From: Eremophila alpestris peregrina
Taxonomy: Eukaryota > Chordata > Aves > Passeriformes > Alaudidae
Direction of reading: 5' to 3'
Assembly (NCBI GenBank): GCA_009792885.1
Contig: WMCF01000018.1
Span: forward strand, 276,890-340,889
Length of the DNA stretch: 64,000 nt
The notes under the pieces were generated by a model. It saw only the letters and a list, made by a program, of their open reading frames with translations. It was not told the DNA's origin and made no database searches. Positions within the stretch are counted from its first letter, which is position 1, and the number at the start of each line of letters is the position of its first letter. Below are positions 54,101-61,202 of the stretch, piece after piece. Position numbers and translations under genes: made by a program.

Positions 54101-55738
54101 TCCTCCCCACAGAAAATAAATTAAAACTAGTTCCACTCAGATTTTACTTCATTTAGGCAAACTTGGAAATGCAGCTTTTATCTGCTTTTTACAGTTCCAG
54201 AGCAGAGACTTTCCCTCAGGTACAAATGCTCTGCAGCTTGACAGTATTAACTTCCTTAAATCCTAGTTTTAGAAAGCAGAATGTACTAAACCAGCTCTTC
54301 AGCAAGGCAAGATGATATGAAATTCCTCAACCATTAAAAAGGTATGTATACTCTTCGGCATAAACGAATTTACACAGCCAGAGAATAATGAGTGTATGAT
54401 TTACATGAAAATTGAAGAAAACAGGATAAATTCTGTTTATTTGCTCTTATTTAGTACGTGTAATTTATTAAGTGTAGCTTTAAAATTTACAATATATTCA
54501 TAAGGGCAGAGAACGAGTAAATAAAGGTGTATTATTATCAATAGTAACATTATTATATAGTAACATTTAGGATTAGATCTGAAAAAATGGTAACATGTTA
54601 CCATATTTTACCTCTCATGATCATCAAATGAAGCAAAATCACTGCAAGTAAATTAAACCAATGTCTACAAACACTAATATGTTGTCCTGGTCATGAAGTG
54701 TAAACCAATACATAGGTGTAACATTAAAAAAATACTTGCATATGAGATAAATAAAAAATTTGGAACTTAATACCCTTTCAAACAGAAAAACCTCACAAAT
54801 CTAATTCCAATACTGTTAATATAAGCTCCTGTATTTATGTGTAGAACTTGGAATGCTCTGTTCTTTCAAAATGGTCAAATATCTGTATCTCAAAAAAGTA
54901 AATATCAGCCCTACATCCCAGAAAATCAGAACTAGAGGATAAGGAAATTGTTAATTACTTCCTTCTTGCAATAATTAAAATTGCATATAAACAACCTCAA
55001 TGAAACTCTTGACAGGTTTTGGCCTGTAAGGAATTTTACTACCAAGTGATCTGTTAAAACTACACTAGAATTTTTTTTTTTAAATTATCAGGAACAACGA
55101 AAAACTAAAATTGTATTGGTACTGTGTGATTCTAGCTAGTATAGAGCTCTAAATAAAGGCCAAAACAAAACTGCATTTTGCAGTGTCTGAAGCAAGACAA
55201 AACGTGTAAGCTGGATACTTAACTCTCAGCTCTGATATTTAAATCAGGCTGTTTTCATAAAAAAGCTGGGCAATTATTTATGTTTGGGTTAAAAAGAATG
55301 AAAATAAAAATTCAAGCGGTTTTCATCACAGAAAAATATTGTAATAAAAAGCTGACCTTTTCCATACAGATATCACATTTTCCTGCTTTAACATTTCCAC
55401 TGCTTCATAAAGAACAAGACCAGTAGACAGACAAAACATTTCATGCAAAATTAGAAGCTGACCTCACATGTTGGCTCCAACTCCACCAAAAGTATGATAG
55501 AACAACACATGAAATGGTTGTACCACTTGCTATTTACAAAAGCAACTTATCTTTTAGAAACTGAAACAAATAATAACTTCAAAAAGCACTCCAGTGTTTA
55601 AAATTCTTCATTTAATCATAGATTCATCTCTTATAAAGAACATAAACCTTCAGCCAGGTTTTCAATGTAATTCTTACCAATGAGCATTTGCACAAAGAAA
55701 TACACCAAATATCAATAAATACATACCTGTTTAGCCAT
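12115..55738 (-). CDS. ODAD2: ODAD2 (ARMC4), outer dynein arm docking complex subunit 2; 5' 13 coding exons of a spliced gene
   Basis: This is a spliced gene read from high to low coordinates. The family protein is an armadillo-repeat component of the complex that docks outer dynein arms onto ciliary doublet microtubules; loss in humans causes primary ciliary dyskinesia. Coding exons are 55738-55727, 52916-52762, 51272-51150, 50953-50812, 38899-38753, 38477-38268, 38104-37880, 35625-35515, 35025-34871, 31533-31291, 24301-24187, 13113-12925 and 12336-12115. They total 2,049 bases, exactly 683 codons, with compatible phases at every junction and GT-AG introns. Residues 1-4 come from exon 2. Residues 5-144 form a Ser/Lys/Glu-rich linker, and 145-683 are armadillo repeats very similar to the mammalian protein as I remember it. 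The final exon (about 37 residues in mammals) is not seen. The product would be about 720 residues against about 1,044 in human, because the N-terminal part is missing. Identity is very sure; the start and the exon 3/4 junction are less sure. Confidence 0.93.
12337..12924 (-). other. ODAD2 intron 13 (588 bases)
   Basis: A GT-AG intron between exons 13 and 14. The sequence is AT-rich and nothing else is recognised in it. Confidence 0.92.
12925..13113 (-). CDS. ODAD2: ODAD2 exon 13 (armadillo repeats, residues 547-609)
   Basis: This exon has 189 bases, 63 codons, phase 0 at both ends. It starts NSGEMVRSFVGGLELIV, passes VCAAIANIAKDQENLAV, and ends PLLSKLANT, which joins directly to NNNRLRRH of exon 14 as in mammals. 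The acceptor is catttag right of 13113; the donor gtaagt is at 12919-12924. Each helix trio shows the usual armadillo pattern of small and hydrophobic residues. The methionine in NSGEM is internal, so an open frame beginning there would miss the first four codons of the exon. Confidence 0.96.
16865..16931. repeat. Poly-A run with an ambiguous base
   Basis: About 67 bases of almost pure A, with an N at 16906 and one C at 16921. The N marks an unresolved length or join in the assembly. No retrocopy or poly-A signal was recognised just upstream, so its origin is unclear. Confidence 0.95.
18244..18277. repeat. 17-base tandem duplication
   Basis: Two adjacent copies of gaaaatgcaatgtgttt, differing only at the last base. 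Confidence 0.9.
21029..21049. repeat. Poly-G tract, 21 bases
   Basis: An uninterrupted run of 21 G in intron 12. It can form G-quadruplexes and is prone to length error. Confidence 0.95.
21249..21261. repeat. Poly-C tract, 13 bases
   Basis: An uninterrupted run of 13 C, 199 bases to the right of the G tract on the same strand and complementary to it. Confidence 0.95.
24130..24156. repeat. (TA)n microsatellite next to the exon 12 donor
   Basis: A TA dinucleotide run whose near edge is about 30 bases into intron 12 from the exon 12 donor. Confidence 0.95.
24187..24301 (-). CDS. ODAD2: ODAD2 exon 12 (armadillo repeat, residues 508-546)
   Basis: This exon has 115 bases: the last base of a split codon plus 38 codons. 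It reads IIDSLDGVRLLWSLLKNP, then ASAAWALCPCVENAK. The acceptor caatag lies right of 24301 and the donor gtaaga is at 24181-24186. The split codon is GC from exon 11 plus G, giving alanine. No methionine-initiated open frame marks the exon; it was found by similarity and splice signals. A (TA)n run begins about 30 bases into the downstream intron. Confidence 0.95.
24302..31290 (-). other. ODAD2 intron 11 (7.0 kb)
   Basis: An AT-rich intron between exons 11 and 12. It contains a short (TA)n at 27295-27310 and a T-rich tract at about 29575-29604 followed by a G-rich stretch to 29640. Nothing else is recognised. Confidence 0.9.
31291..31533 (-). CDS. ODAD2: ODAD2 exon 11 (armadillo repeats, residues 427-507)
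   Basis: This exon has 243 bases, entering with one base and leaving with two bases of split codons. It reads FQEYKTVETLVTLLTDQPEE, then VIGALGECCQEQENRG, IRRCGGIAPIVKLL and KAVEGCAMEPENM. This is the most conserved core of the ODAD2 armadillo domain; LTDQPEEVL and GALGECCQE are near-identical to mammals as recalled. The acceptor ctttttag-type tract lies right of 31533, and the donor gtaagt is at 31285-31290. Confidence 0.96.
31534..34870 (-). other. ODAD2 intron 10 (3.3 kb)
   Basis: An intron between exons 10 and 11. It contains a (TTTTG)n-like run at 32298-32339 and a GC-richer block at about 32885-33190 with overlapping short open frames on both strands and no recognised similarity. Confidence 0.9.
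32298..32339. repeat. (TTTTG)n / (TTTG)n simple repeat
   Basis: A T-rich run with regularly spaced G, in intron 10. Confidence 0.9.
34871..35025 (-). CDS. ODAD2: ODAD2 exon 10 (armadillo repeat, residues 376-426)
   Basis: This exon has 155 bases, 51 codons plus two bases (AA, completed by A of exon 11 to lysine). It begins CAEDEETRDLVRKHEGLQPL and continues to AAVTGAIWKCAISRENVL. The similarity to the mammalian repeat CAED-ETRDLV...AAVTGAIWKC is clear. The acceptor taatag follows an A-rich but T-tract-preceded stretch right of 35025. The donor gtaaca at 34865-34870 is a slightly weak GT site. The overlapping plus-strand open frame at 34847-35032 is an antisense shadow. Confidence 0.95.
35026..35514 (-). 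other. ODAD2 intron 9 (489 bases)
   Basis: A GT-AG intron between exons 9 and 10; AT-rich, nothing else seen. Confidence 0.92.
35515..35625 (-). CDS. ODAD2: ODAD2 exon 9 (armadillo repeat, residues 339-375)
   Basis: This short exon has 111 bases, 37 codons, phase 0 at both ends. It reads PSYRLAIRTEGMIENLVKNL, then HEELQTHCASAIFK, matching the mammalian YRxAI...IENLVKNLNSE...LQEHCA repeat. The acceptor ttttttag lies right of 35625 and the donor gtaatt is at 35509-35514. It joins ECASE of exon 8 to CAEDEE of exon 10. Confidence 0.94.
35626..37879 (-). other. ODAD2 intron 8 (2.25 kb) with CR1
   Basis: An intron between exons 8 and 9. About 40 percent of it is the truncated CR1 at 36408-37330. 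The open frames on both strands across that block belong to the element or are its antisense shadow. Confidence 0.92.
36408..37330 (-). mobile_element. CR1 LINE, 5'-truncated copy
   Basis: The left end has the typical reverse-complemented CR1 3' tail (agaatcat... atgttggaaaagacctttaag). Minus-strand translation between 37322 and 37150 gives degenerate reverse-transcriptase sequence: VLFTIFLNDLVQGIEGTLN and a GLDRLDPCAKAS-like helix. From 36777 to 36502 it gives the C-terminal tail FSLERRRLKRGPDHSLQL, then WFRLNIRKNFFSKTVVKHWN. Frames are broken between these blocks, so the copy is dead. It lies in the intron between exons 9 and 8, in the same orientation as ODAD2. The 3' motif carries a small insertion. 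The 5' limit is approximate. Confidence 0.93.
37880..38104 (-). CDS. ODAD2: ODAD2 exon 8 (armadillo repeats, residues 264-338)
   Basis: This exon has 225 bases, 75 codons, phase 0 at both ends. It begins VELLESISVGSSCPAKDTET, followed by ARCGALALWSCSKSTKNKK, AIRKAGGIPLLARWLK and PIVGTLQECASE. The block ARCGALALWSCSKS plus AIRKAGGIPLLARxLK is characteristic of ODAD2. The acceptor is a run of T then ag right of 38104, and the donor gtgagt is at 37874-37879. The plus-strand open frame over the same bases is a shadow. Confidence 0.96.
38268..38477 (-). CDS. ODAD2: ODAD2 exon 7 (armadillo repeats, residues 194-263)
   Basis: This exon has 210 bases, 70 codons, phase 0 at both ends. It begins TGSLKILKEISQN, then ADLGGLEIMVKILDSPDSDL, KCLAAETIANVARFKRARKT and VRQHGGIKRL. 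The matching mammalian segment is GSLKILKEISHNPQIR...KCLAAETIANVAKFKRAR. The acceptor atttag lies right of 38477 and the donor gtaagc is at 38262-38267. Introns on both sides are short (163 and 275 bases), so exons 6-8 form a tight cluster. Confidence 0.96.
38753..38899 (-). CDS. ODAD2: ODAD2 exon 6 (first armadillo repeat, residues 145-193)
   Basis: This exon has 147 bases, 49 codons, phase 0 at both ends. It reads GGDPTATLIALCSMRDFNLS, then QEACQLAIKDTGCLEVLINL and LDTEEIKCQ. The mammalian counterpart is GGNQTATVIALCSMRDFNLAQE, so the armadillo domain begins here. The acceptor ttttag lies right of 38899 and the donor gtaatg is at 38747-38752. No long methionine-started open frame marks it. 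Confidence 0.95.
38900..50811 (-). other. ODAD2 intron 5 (11.9 kb)
   Basis: The largest complete intron, between exons 5 and 6. It is mostly AT-rich, with a CR1 fragment at 49633-50060 and less AT-rich patches at about 46800-47000 and 47690-48010 that I cannot identify. No coding exon was recognised, and the phases of exons 5 and 6 join without one. Confidence 0.9.
49633..50060 (-). mobile_element. CR1 LINE 3' fragment
   Basis: The left end shows the reverse-complemented CR1 3' tail (tagaatcatacaatcataaa gtttggaaaagatcttc). Minus-strand translation 49926-49711 gives the ORF2 C-terminus: MGVSLFSQATRDGTRGHGLK, then FRLNQEEFFTERVVKHWNGL. A frameshift follows before the conserved end, so it is not functional. 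The copy is severely 5'-truncated, lies in the 11.9 kb intron between exons 6 and 5, and has the same orientation as the gene. The right limit is approximate. Confidence 0.93.
50812..50953 (-). CDS. ODAD2: ODAD2 exon 5 (acidic linker and pre-ARM helix, residues 97-144)
   Basis: This exon has 142 bases: one base completing a split cysteine codon, then 47 codons. It reads KASSSLEDLGESSSETDEDE, then QPLHRQEGSTDLTPEYWGIQ and KLAKYVK. It aligns with the mammalian SDSSSESEEDEEP-HRQE...EYWQIQKLVKYLK segment just ahead of the armadillo domain. The acceptor tttttag lies right of 50953 and the donor gtaagt is at 50806-50811. The frame is fixed by the phase-0 junction with exon 6. Confidence 0.93.
51150..51272 (-). 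CDS. ODAD2: ODAD2 exon 4 (Lys/Ser-rich linker, residues 56-97)
   Basis: This exon has 123 bases with split codons at both ends. It reads SDKAHKKDSEEEGKSSS, then VPPTTKKKASGKSKTVKIQE and TSK plus TG. The region is low complexity and likely disordered, as in the mammalian linker; the KIQET-to-SSS part resembles the mammalian KIEETVSDSSS. The donor gtatgg is at 51144-51149. The acceptor is a CAG-TAG pair, so the exon may start at 51272 or 51269. A further upstream ag would give 51283, but that clashes in phase with the exon 3 donor. The open frame visible in another phase (51270-51088) is not used. Confidence 0.78.
51273..52761 (-). other. ODAD2 intron 3 (about 1.5 kb)
   Basis: An intron between exons 3 and 4. 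Its ends depend on the unresolved exon 3 donor and exon 4 acceptor. A 102-codon open frame at 51904-51596 on the minus strand has no linker-like composition or similarity and is not called. A small extra exon here cannot be excluded, because the mammalian linker is longer. Confidence 0.7.
52762..52916 (-). CDS. ODAD2: ODAD2 exon 3 (linker, residues 5-55)
   Basis: This exon has 155 bases, 51 codons plus AG. It reads EYSFSEEPAHEENYQHVEDA, then GISGQSQSLDDLTEETACGK and GKSSSSGSTGQ. The start resembles the mammalian ISFSEDQQKEK that follows ENMSKL, agreeing with the join to MAKQ of exon 2. The acceptor tattag lies right of 52916. The donor gttaaa at 52756-52761 is weak but gives the phase needed by exon 4. 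The frame stays open to about 52710, and its extension RLKPCMNWKSS resembles mammalian RWEPSLNWKTT, so a longer form or another donor is possible. Confidence 0.75.
52917..55726 (-). other. ODAD2 intron 2 (2.8 kb)
   Basis: An intron between exons 2 and 3; AT-rich, with a TTA-rich microsatellite at 53672-53695. No coding sequence is seen. Confidence 0.8.
53672..53695. repeat. (TTA)n microsatellite
   Basis: A short trinucleotide run with one G interruption, in intron 2. Confidence 0.85.
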
Positions 55739-55835
55739 ATTTTCTACAAATCTAGGTGACCTCGCCCTTAATGACTATGTCTTTATATAGATCACTTTTT
55801 CTTTCATAGTCAGTATCTTTACCCTTTAGCTGACC
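55727..55835 (-). CDS. ODAD2: ODAD2 exon 2: leader plus start codon (MAKQ); relic of an ancestral internal exon
   Basis: This exon has 109 bases, of which only the last 12 are inferred to be coding. The acceptor tttttttaag lies right of 55835 and the donor gtatgt is at 55721-55726. The start ATG (55738-55736) has A at -3 and G at +4, a strong Kozak context. An in-frame TAG lies 13 codons upstream, so translation cannot come from further 5' in this frame. Upstream bases in frame 0 read DYERKSDLYKDIV, like mammalian NYERKGSIYKNLV. The bases just before the ATG, in frame +1, read LRARSPRFVEN, like LREKSPKFSEN. The exon is thus an old coding exon broken by a frameshift and now mostly 5' UTR. Confidence 0.75.
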
Positions 55836-56880
55836 CTTAAAAAAAAGAATAGATTTTAAATTGTTAATAGTTATGCCTTACACAGGTAATTTAATCTGCC
55901 TCATAAAATAGTGCAAAAGAGCATCAAGGTCATATTGTAATGAATTAGATAAAGAAGTCTCATGCTTTGTAAAGATGCATGGATCATCTCCATGGACCCC
56001 AACAGATGATCAAGATCTTACACAGGATTTTTCAGGCAATAACCATGAGTTAACTGTACCCTGTGTAGTTCCACTGAAAAGAATGTATGGCTTATGACAA
56101 ACAATCAAGTAAATATGAGCTTCCTGGCAGTATGGCAGATGTCTAAAAGGCACAGAAAATAACATGATCCGGCTGCCTGAGCTTTATGAGCTTCATCTAT
56201 TAAAAATGTGCCAAGTCAAAATTTCCCTGGATTTTTGAACTCTTAGGAAATCAATTTGTGGAGTTACGCCCGACAGACATCAGTCTCTCTTCAAAATGAA
56301 TGTAAGAGCTCTGGTCATCACGTAACACATGCAAGGGTCTAAACAAAATCCTTCCGAGAGGAAGAAGGTAACCAAAATTAAAAGAAGAAGAAAAGAGAGA
56401 AGTAATTTCTAAAAAGCTTCTGCTGAAAGAGGAAGTAACTGCTTATCATTTATAAAAAGACCAAAGCAAGCTCTACTAGTCCCACATAATAATACTGCAC
56501 CTCAGATCAAGAGCAATGAGGCACGAGAGAGGCATTGAGTCCCACAAATACCTTTAAATAGGAATAGTGTGAAGAACTGTTATTTAAAGACTCATCAAAC
56601 ACTGCTTAGCAAAGAGTGCAGAATACACTCCTAGTATGAGACTTACAGAAAAAAACATATGGAAAAACTAGCATACATTTATTACTGTGGCTTTTCCTTC
56701 TGCACCAAAGCACTAGCTCTGCAGGTCTTACAGCCCCAGTACAACTACCCTAAACATGACTGCATTTTGATTCTGGCACATAAAAATATTCATTACTCGA
56801 TGATATCCTCTGTTATTACTTACTCCATTATTACAAACACTCCTGCTGTGCTGCAAGCGATACAGAAAGGATAAGTGATA

Positions 56881-56895
56881 TGTCATGTCATGTCA
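56881..56895. repeat. (TGTCA)3 tandem at the CpG-island edge
   Basis: Three perfect copies of TGTCA sit exactly where AT-rich sequence gives way to the CpG island. Confidence 0.9.
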
Positions 56896-57040
56896 TGCGG
56901 TCCCCGCCCGCCCAGCCCGGCCGAGGGGAGGCCGAGTGCGCCGGGCCCGGGGGGGCCTGGGCCGTGTGGGGAGCGCGGGGCAGGGTCTGGGGTGGGAGCG
57001 GGAGGGAGCCGGGAGCCGAGGGCCCGCAGCGGGGACACTG

Positions 57041-57086
57041 CGGAGCCCGGGGGTCGCACGCAGCGGAGCCCGGGGGTCGCACGCAG
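57041..57086. repeat. Tandem duplication of a 23-base unit in the CpG island
   Basis: Two identical adjacent copies (57041-57063 and 57064-57086) of a unit beginning cggagcccgggggtcgcac. They lie just downstream (minus-strand sense) of the exon 1 donor, in the first bases of intron 1. The perfect identity suggests a recent duplication. Confidence 0.9.
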
Positions 57087-57112
57087 CCCGCCCGATGCTG
57101 TTCGGCCCTCAC

Positions 57113-57250
57113 CTGGCCCCGGGCCGGCCGCGCCGAGCCCCGCCATGGCCGGCGGCGTTGCCGTGGGGACGGGCCCGCGTTACCGGGACAGCGCGAACAG
57201 CCGCGGCCCGGCCCGCGTTCGCCGTCGGAAGGGAAGGGGACGGGAGCGAC
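57113..57250 (-). other. ODAD2: Probable ODAD2 non-coding exon 1 (right boundary approximate)
   Basis: Within the CpG island the minus strand has a near-perfect donor, CCAG followed by gtgagg (57107-57112). This supports a first exon ending at 57113. The transcription start is not visible and the right limit is only the edge of GC-rich sequence. The exon would hold an ATG (57146-57144) in a strong context, encoding MAGLGAAGPGPG. Spliced to exon 2 it stops after about 16 codons, so it would act as an upstream ORF unless transcription starts downstream of it. Splicing to exon 2 is inferred, not proven. Confidence 0.5.
57157..57170. promoter_or_regulatory. X-box-like RFX site candidate
   Basis: The 14-base stretch gttgccgtggggac has a perfect RFX half-site (GTTGCC on plus, GGCAAC on minus), a 2-base spacer and a degenerate second half. 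A second half-site, GTTACC, lies at 57179-57184. RFX factors drive many motile-cilia genes through such X-boxes, usually close upstream of the transcription start. The position in the presumed promoter of a ciliary gene fits, but the second half is poor, so this may be chance. Confidence 0.4.
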
Positions 57251-60200
57251 ATTTGAACTCGTAAAGCAGGCTGTATGCTTTCGGTGCAGAGTTAAATAAT
57301 GCAGTGGCTGGTGTTACCTTGCGCCAGAGGTTAAAGGACGGCCACCGAACGGTTTTTAGCTTGAATTTTAGCCAGTACAGCTTAAACCTTTCCCTGGCTG
57401 TCAGCGGTTACAGGAAAAAAAGCTTTAATTAATAAAGGTAAAGATTGACCGCTTTTAGTTCTGGAGGCAGTGTGACAGATCGTGCTTGAAATGCTTATTG
57501 TTAAAGGAAATGCAATGAATAATTTGTGTTTCTTGAAGGAAATAGGTGTGGGCAGTGCCAGTGGAACACGTCCTTTCAACACTGAGGACAGCACAGCACT
57601 GTACACTCACAAATAGCCAGCCCCAAACACAGAATGGAAATCTACACTATTCCTCAAATTCTGATATCAATCCCAATGTTGTTGAATGAGCCATTGCCCT
57701 GGATAAATTTTTGTTACAAAGTTCCTACTGAGCTCATCATGCATTGCCTCATCTTTTGTACCACTGAGCCAAAAAGAATTATATTCTCTGACTTCCCACT
57801 TGTATATTACCCCACCAGTTCTGTTATTTGTCTCCATCAAAATCCCTATCAGATGATAAAAATTTGACTTAGATTTGACTTAGGAAGGAATGGCTGCCTG
57901 CTGTGACTGAGGTTAGGAAGCTCTGGTCAGCACTCCAGTATATGTGTCTTTATGGAGGTACAGGAAAACAATCCTTTGGAGGACAGTCCAGCAGAAGCAC
58001 CCAGCTTCCAACACCAAGAGTCAACACAGCCAAGAGTTTTTTTAGCAACTGAGAAATCAGCCGGGTAAGAAACCTCTAATAACGAGGAGGGGCATGGAAT
58101 GTATGTGGGGTGTATCTCAAAGAATAACAGGATGGGATTAATGCACTTTATGTCATGGAGATAATTGTCCATGTACATTTTACTTACTGAAACTTTCAAG
58201 CAGTAACTATGTATAGTTACTGCACAGTAATGGTTTAAGAATAGCATTGGCTTTTCTTGTTTTACTTGTTTAACTTAGAGAAGATAGAAAATTACTAATT
58301 TTATTAGGTGAAACGGAAAGAAAAAATTTTAGTTATAAGCAAGCCTGGTTAATTCTTAATGCAATTTATTTGCTGTATGGAATACTGTGTATGAATGCAT
58401 TTCCAGAAGGGATTAAATCTCTTCATTTTACTGAAGTTATGACTCTTTAAAAATTGATTTTGAGGGCAGAAGGTGCAAGAAACAAAACATGAAAGGGAAT
58501 AAAAGTATCCCTGCCACGGGTGGTGGGGAGTGAAGACAGTGAGTTTTCACACAGAGCTGAGTATTTTAAGCAAGAAGTCGGTGGAGTAAGAAATAGAATT
58601 CCTAAATGAGATCACTCTCTTCCACTGAACTGCAAGAAGAAAAGATCTTTCAATGGCAGAGATAAATGGGATGGTGTGCCCTCAAAGGCTGTGCATCTCC
58701 ACTGGCCATAAAAGGAGCTTTGGTAACTAACTCAGGTTTAGTTACCAGTGGAACTTTCTGTGGGAACAGGTAAGTCAGAAAATGAAAAGGCAGAACAGAT
58801 TCTGCAAGCCAGCAGTGAGGAATGCTCCTGGGATCTGGTATTAGAAGCAATGCCTATGGATGCTCAAGAGTCGGAGGTTTTCCACTTTTTCCTTTGTGGC
58901 TGGCAAATGCAGAGTTTGTAATGTAGCAGTTCTCCTAGGAAGACTGCTCTAACTCTTCTGTAGCCTAGAAATCATCTGATTTAATTTATAACCTCATTTG
59001 TATTACTAGTTTTTGTGTATTTTTTTCTTGCACAAATGTTGGTTCTTTACCTTATTTTCAACAGCTACTTTTCCACAGATTTTACACCCTTTTTCTGAGT
59101 TAGAATATTTTCTCCTAGATTTAACTTTGTTTGGCTAAACCAGTTCAGTTCCTCTAGACTCAGATGGCAACTAGGTAATTTCTTTTACCGTCTTGGTTTC
59201 CCTTATTGCCCTGTGTTCCAGTCTGAGCTTTTTTTATAAAATAGATTCAACACTGCTTTTAAAGATCCTTTCACCAAGTTTCCATTGCAATGGCATTAAT
59301 AGTCTTCATCTCTTTTGGAAGCTCCTCAACTACTACATTCTAGGATTACATTTGGTTTTCACATTTGGGGATTGTTGTCACCTTGTAATTGAATAAATCA
59401 ACCAATTTTTAATCCAGTATTTTTATTTTCAGCTGATGAGTTTGCAGCTTTCTGCAGGATTTGAGATATAATATTGCATTTTGTCTTCATAAAATCAAAT
59501 TCCACTTTTAAAGAAAAGAAATATTTATAGCATGTGGTCTCTATATTTTGGTCCCCATCCTCTTCCTCTTTTACAAAGTAGGTTTTGAATCTAAGATTAA
59601 ATTTGAAACATATTTCACAGAGGATTGCAGTCTTGAAAATAATTAATTGATATAAACAATTTCTGTCCCTGCTTGTAGTCTCTGTGCTCTGTAGGTTTTT
59701 TTGCATGTTTTCAAACAAGTATCAGCTGTAGCAAGCCTTGGTATTTGAGCTCTGGGTTATTTCCTTGGTTACATTCAGGCATATCTTGCTAGATCACAAG
59801 GAATCTTGCCTTCTTTCATCAGCTATCACTGAAAAATAAGTACTTAGGAACTCCCTCATTGACCTAGCACAAGAGTATAAATGGATATTTTTGCCCGAAA
59901 GCTAAAATGTTAAGTAAGCACTTAAAGAAATATGAAAGTACTCTCTTGGTACTTTCAAAAAAATCAGTGTGCAAAAAATTCCAGGCAATAAAGCTGCAAT
60001 GTGTTCTCAAAAACAGCTCACTCAGGAACTGCATCCACCCAGAGATGGCATTTACACCATGTTTGGCTAATTCTGTAAACTAGTAGTAGTACATTTATGT
60101 AGGAGTGATTTTTTTCTCTGTTATTTTTACATTTTGAATGTAAAAAACACTTTATAAAACAGTAGGTGAGATGTTTGCCAGTAACAAAAGATGAGATCAT

Positions 60201-61168
60201 TTCTTACTGGCACAAAGAAATGGGGAATATGAAGAATTTGTTAACATGGAGATTAAGGCAATTGGAAATTTTTTTTACAATCTAAAAGTTGCAGCCAGAA
60301 TGTGCAAGCAATTTTTCATGTATGTTTTTCCTCACATTATTATAGAGGAGGGTGTAAATTATTACTGTTGAAGCAGAACAGTAACACCCATTGTAAAAAA
60401 AATTGTAGAGGCTTTCATAAAATATAAAAAGGTCAATCATACCAGCTAGTCCTTGTGTTAAATAGCAGTTTAGCTGATCAGCTTCATGGTCAGTTTGTCA
60501 GACAGGCTGAAAATCAACAGAAAACAATATAACATTCATCAGTTTACTTTTACTGTTCATTAGCTTGCCTTTCTTGCAAAATTTACATATTTTTGGCATT
60601 CACAAAACAAGCTGAAGTACCACTGTTTTGATGTGAAGGCTTTAACAATGCTTTTATTTCATTTTGTATCAGTACAAAGGCACCATTTAGGTGCTTGGAA
60701 TTTTTAATATTTTTATGCATCTTAATTTCTGGAAATCTGTTGTTGTTTGCCATTGTGTTTTGGGGGGTTTTTTGTGTGTTTGGGGTTTTTTTAATTGGGA
60801 AGTAGTGCTTTGTGGAAAGGCAGGGTTTCAGCTCAAGAGGTGATGTACATAAAATGTAAAATGAAGCAGAGAACATGATGAATCTGTTGATGTCTTTTCT
60901 TTAAGCAAGATTTTATGGAAAACAATGTTTAAAACCTAATCTTTAGAAAGAAAAGGACTATTGATTTTTTTCACCCAGTCTCTGAATTCTGTGTTGTGAT
61001 CTCCTAGTTACAGCTTGTTTTCTGAGTAATTACTGCTTCAATAAATGACAGATTATTTGCAGTGAGGATTTTTCAGGCTTGGACATTGTGCAATGCACTC
61101 TGTTGAGCCTAGAAATTAAGAAACAGAAACAGCCACTTTTCAAATGGGACTTCATGCAAGGGGCAGAG

Positions 61169-61202
61169 GTGTGCAAGGGTGTGCATGGGTGTGCATGGGT
61201 GT
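61169..61202. repeat. 10-base tandem repeat, about 3.4 copies
   Basis: Copies of gtgtgcatgg, the first reading gtgtgcaagg. It lies in the upstream flank. Confidence 0.9.

Larger units (their letters stand above)
55836..57112 (-). other. ODAD2 intron 1 (about 1.3 kb, inferred)
   Basis: The interval runs from the CpG-island donor to the exon 2 acceptor. The half near 57 kb is CpG island; the rest is AT-rich. I looked for the ancestral upstream exon (mammalian [20 protein letters not shown]-type sequence) and did not see it. Confidence 0.55.
56895..57250. promoter_or_regulatory. CpG-island promoter, probably of ODAD2
   Basis: This is an abruptly GC- and CpG-rich block in an otherwise AT-rich window; the left edge is sharp at about 56895, after a short TGTCA tandem. 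No TATA box is seen. It lies 1.3 kb upstream of exon 2 on the minus strand and contains a good minus-strand splice donor. Long overlapping open frames on both strands here are side effects of GC-rich sequence, not genes. A divergent plus-strand transcript is possible but unsupported. Confidence 0.75.

Noticed and set aside
56875..57299. Several open frames of 74-139 codons on both strands around 57 kb
   Set aside because: They overlap in nearly all frames inside the CpG island, where stop codons are rare. Composition is Gly/Pro/Arg-rich with no family similarity. The minus-strand ATG at 57146 is kept only as a possible upstream ORF.
59398..59718. 106-codon minus-strand open frame upstream of the promoter
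   Set aside because: Lys/Asn-rich composition typical of random AT-rich sequence. It was compared with the mammalian ODAD2 N-terminus from memory and no match was seen.
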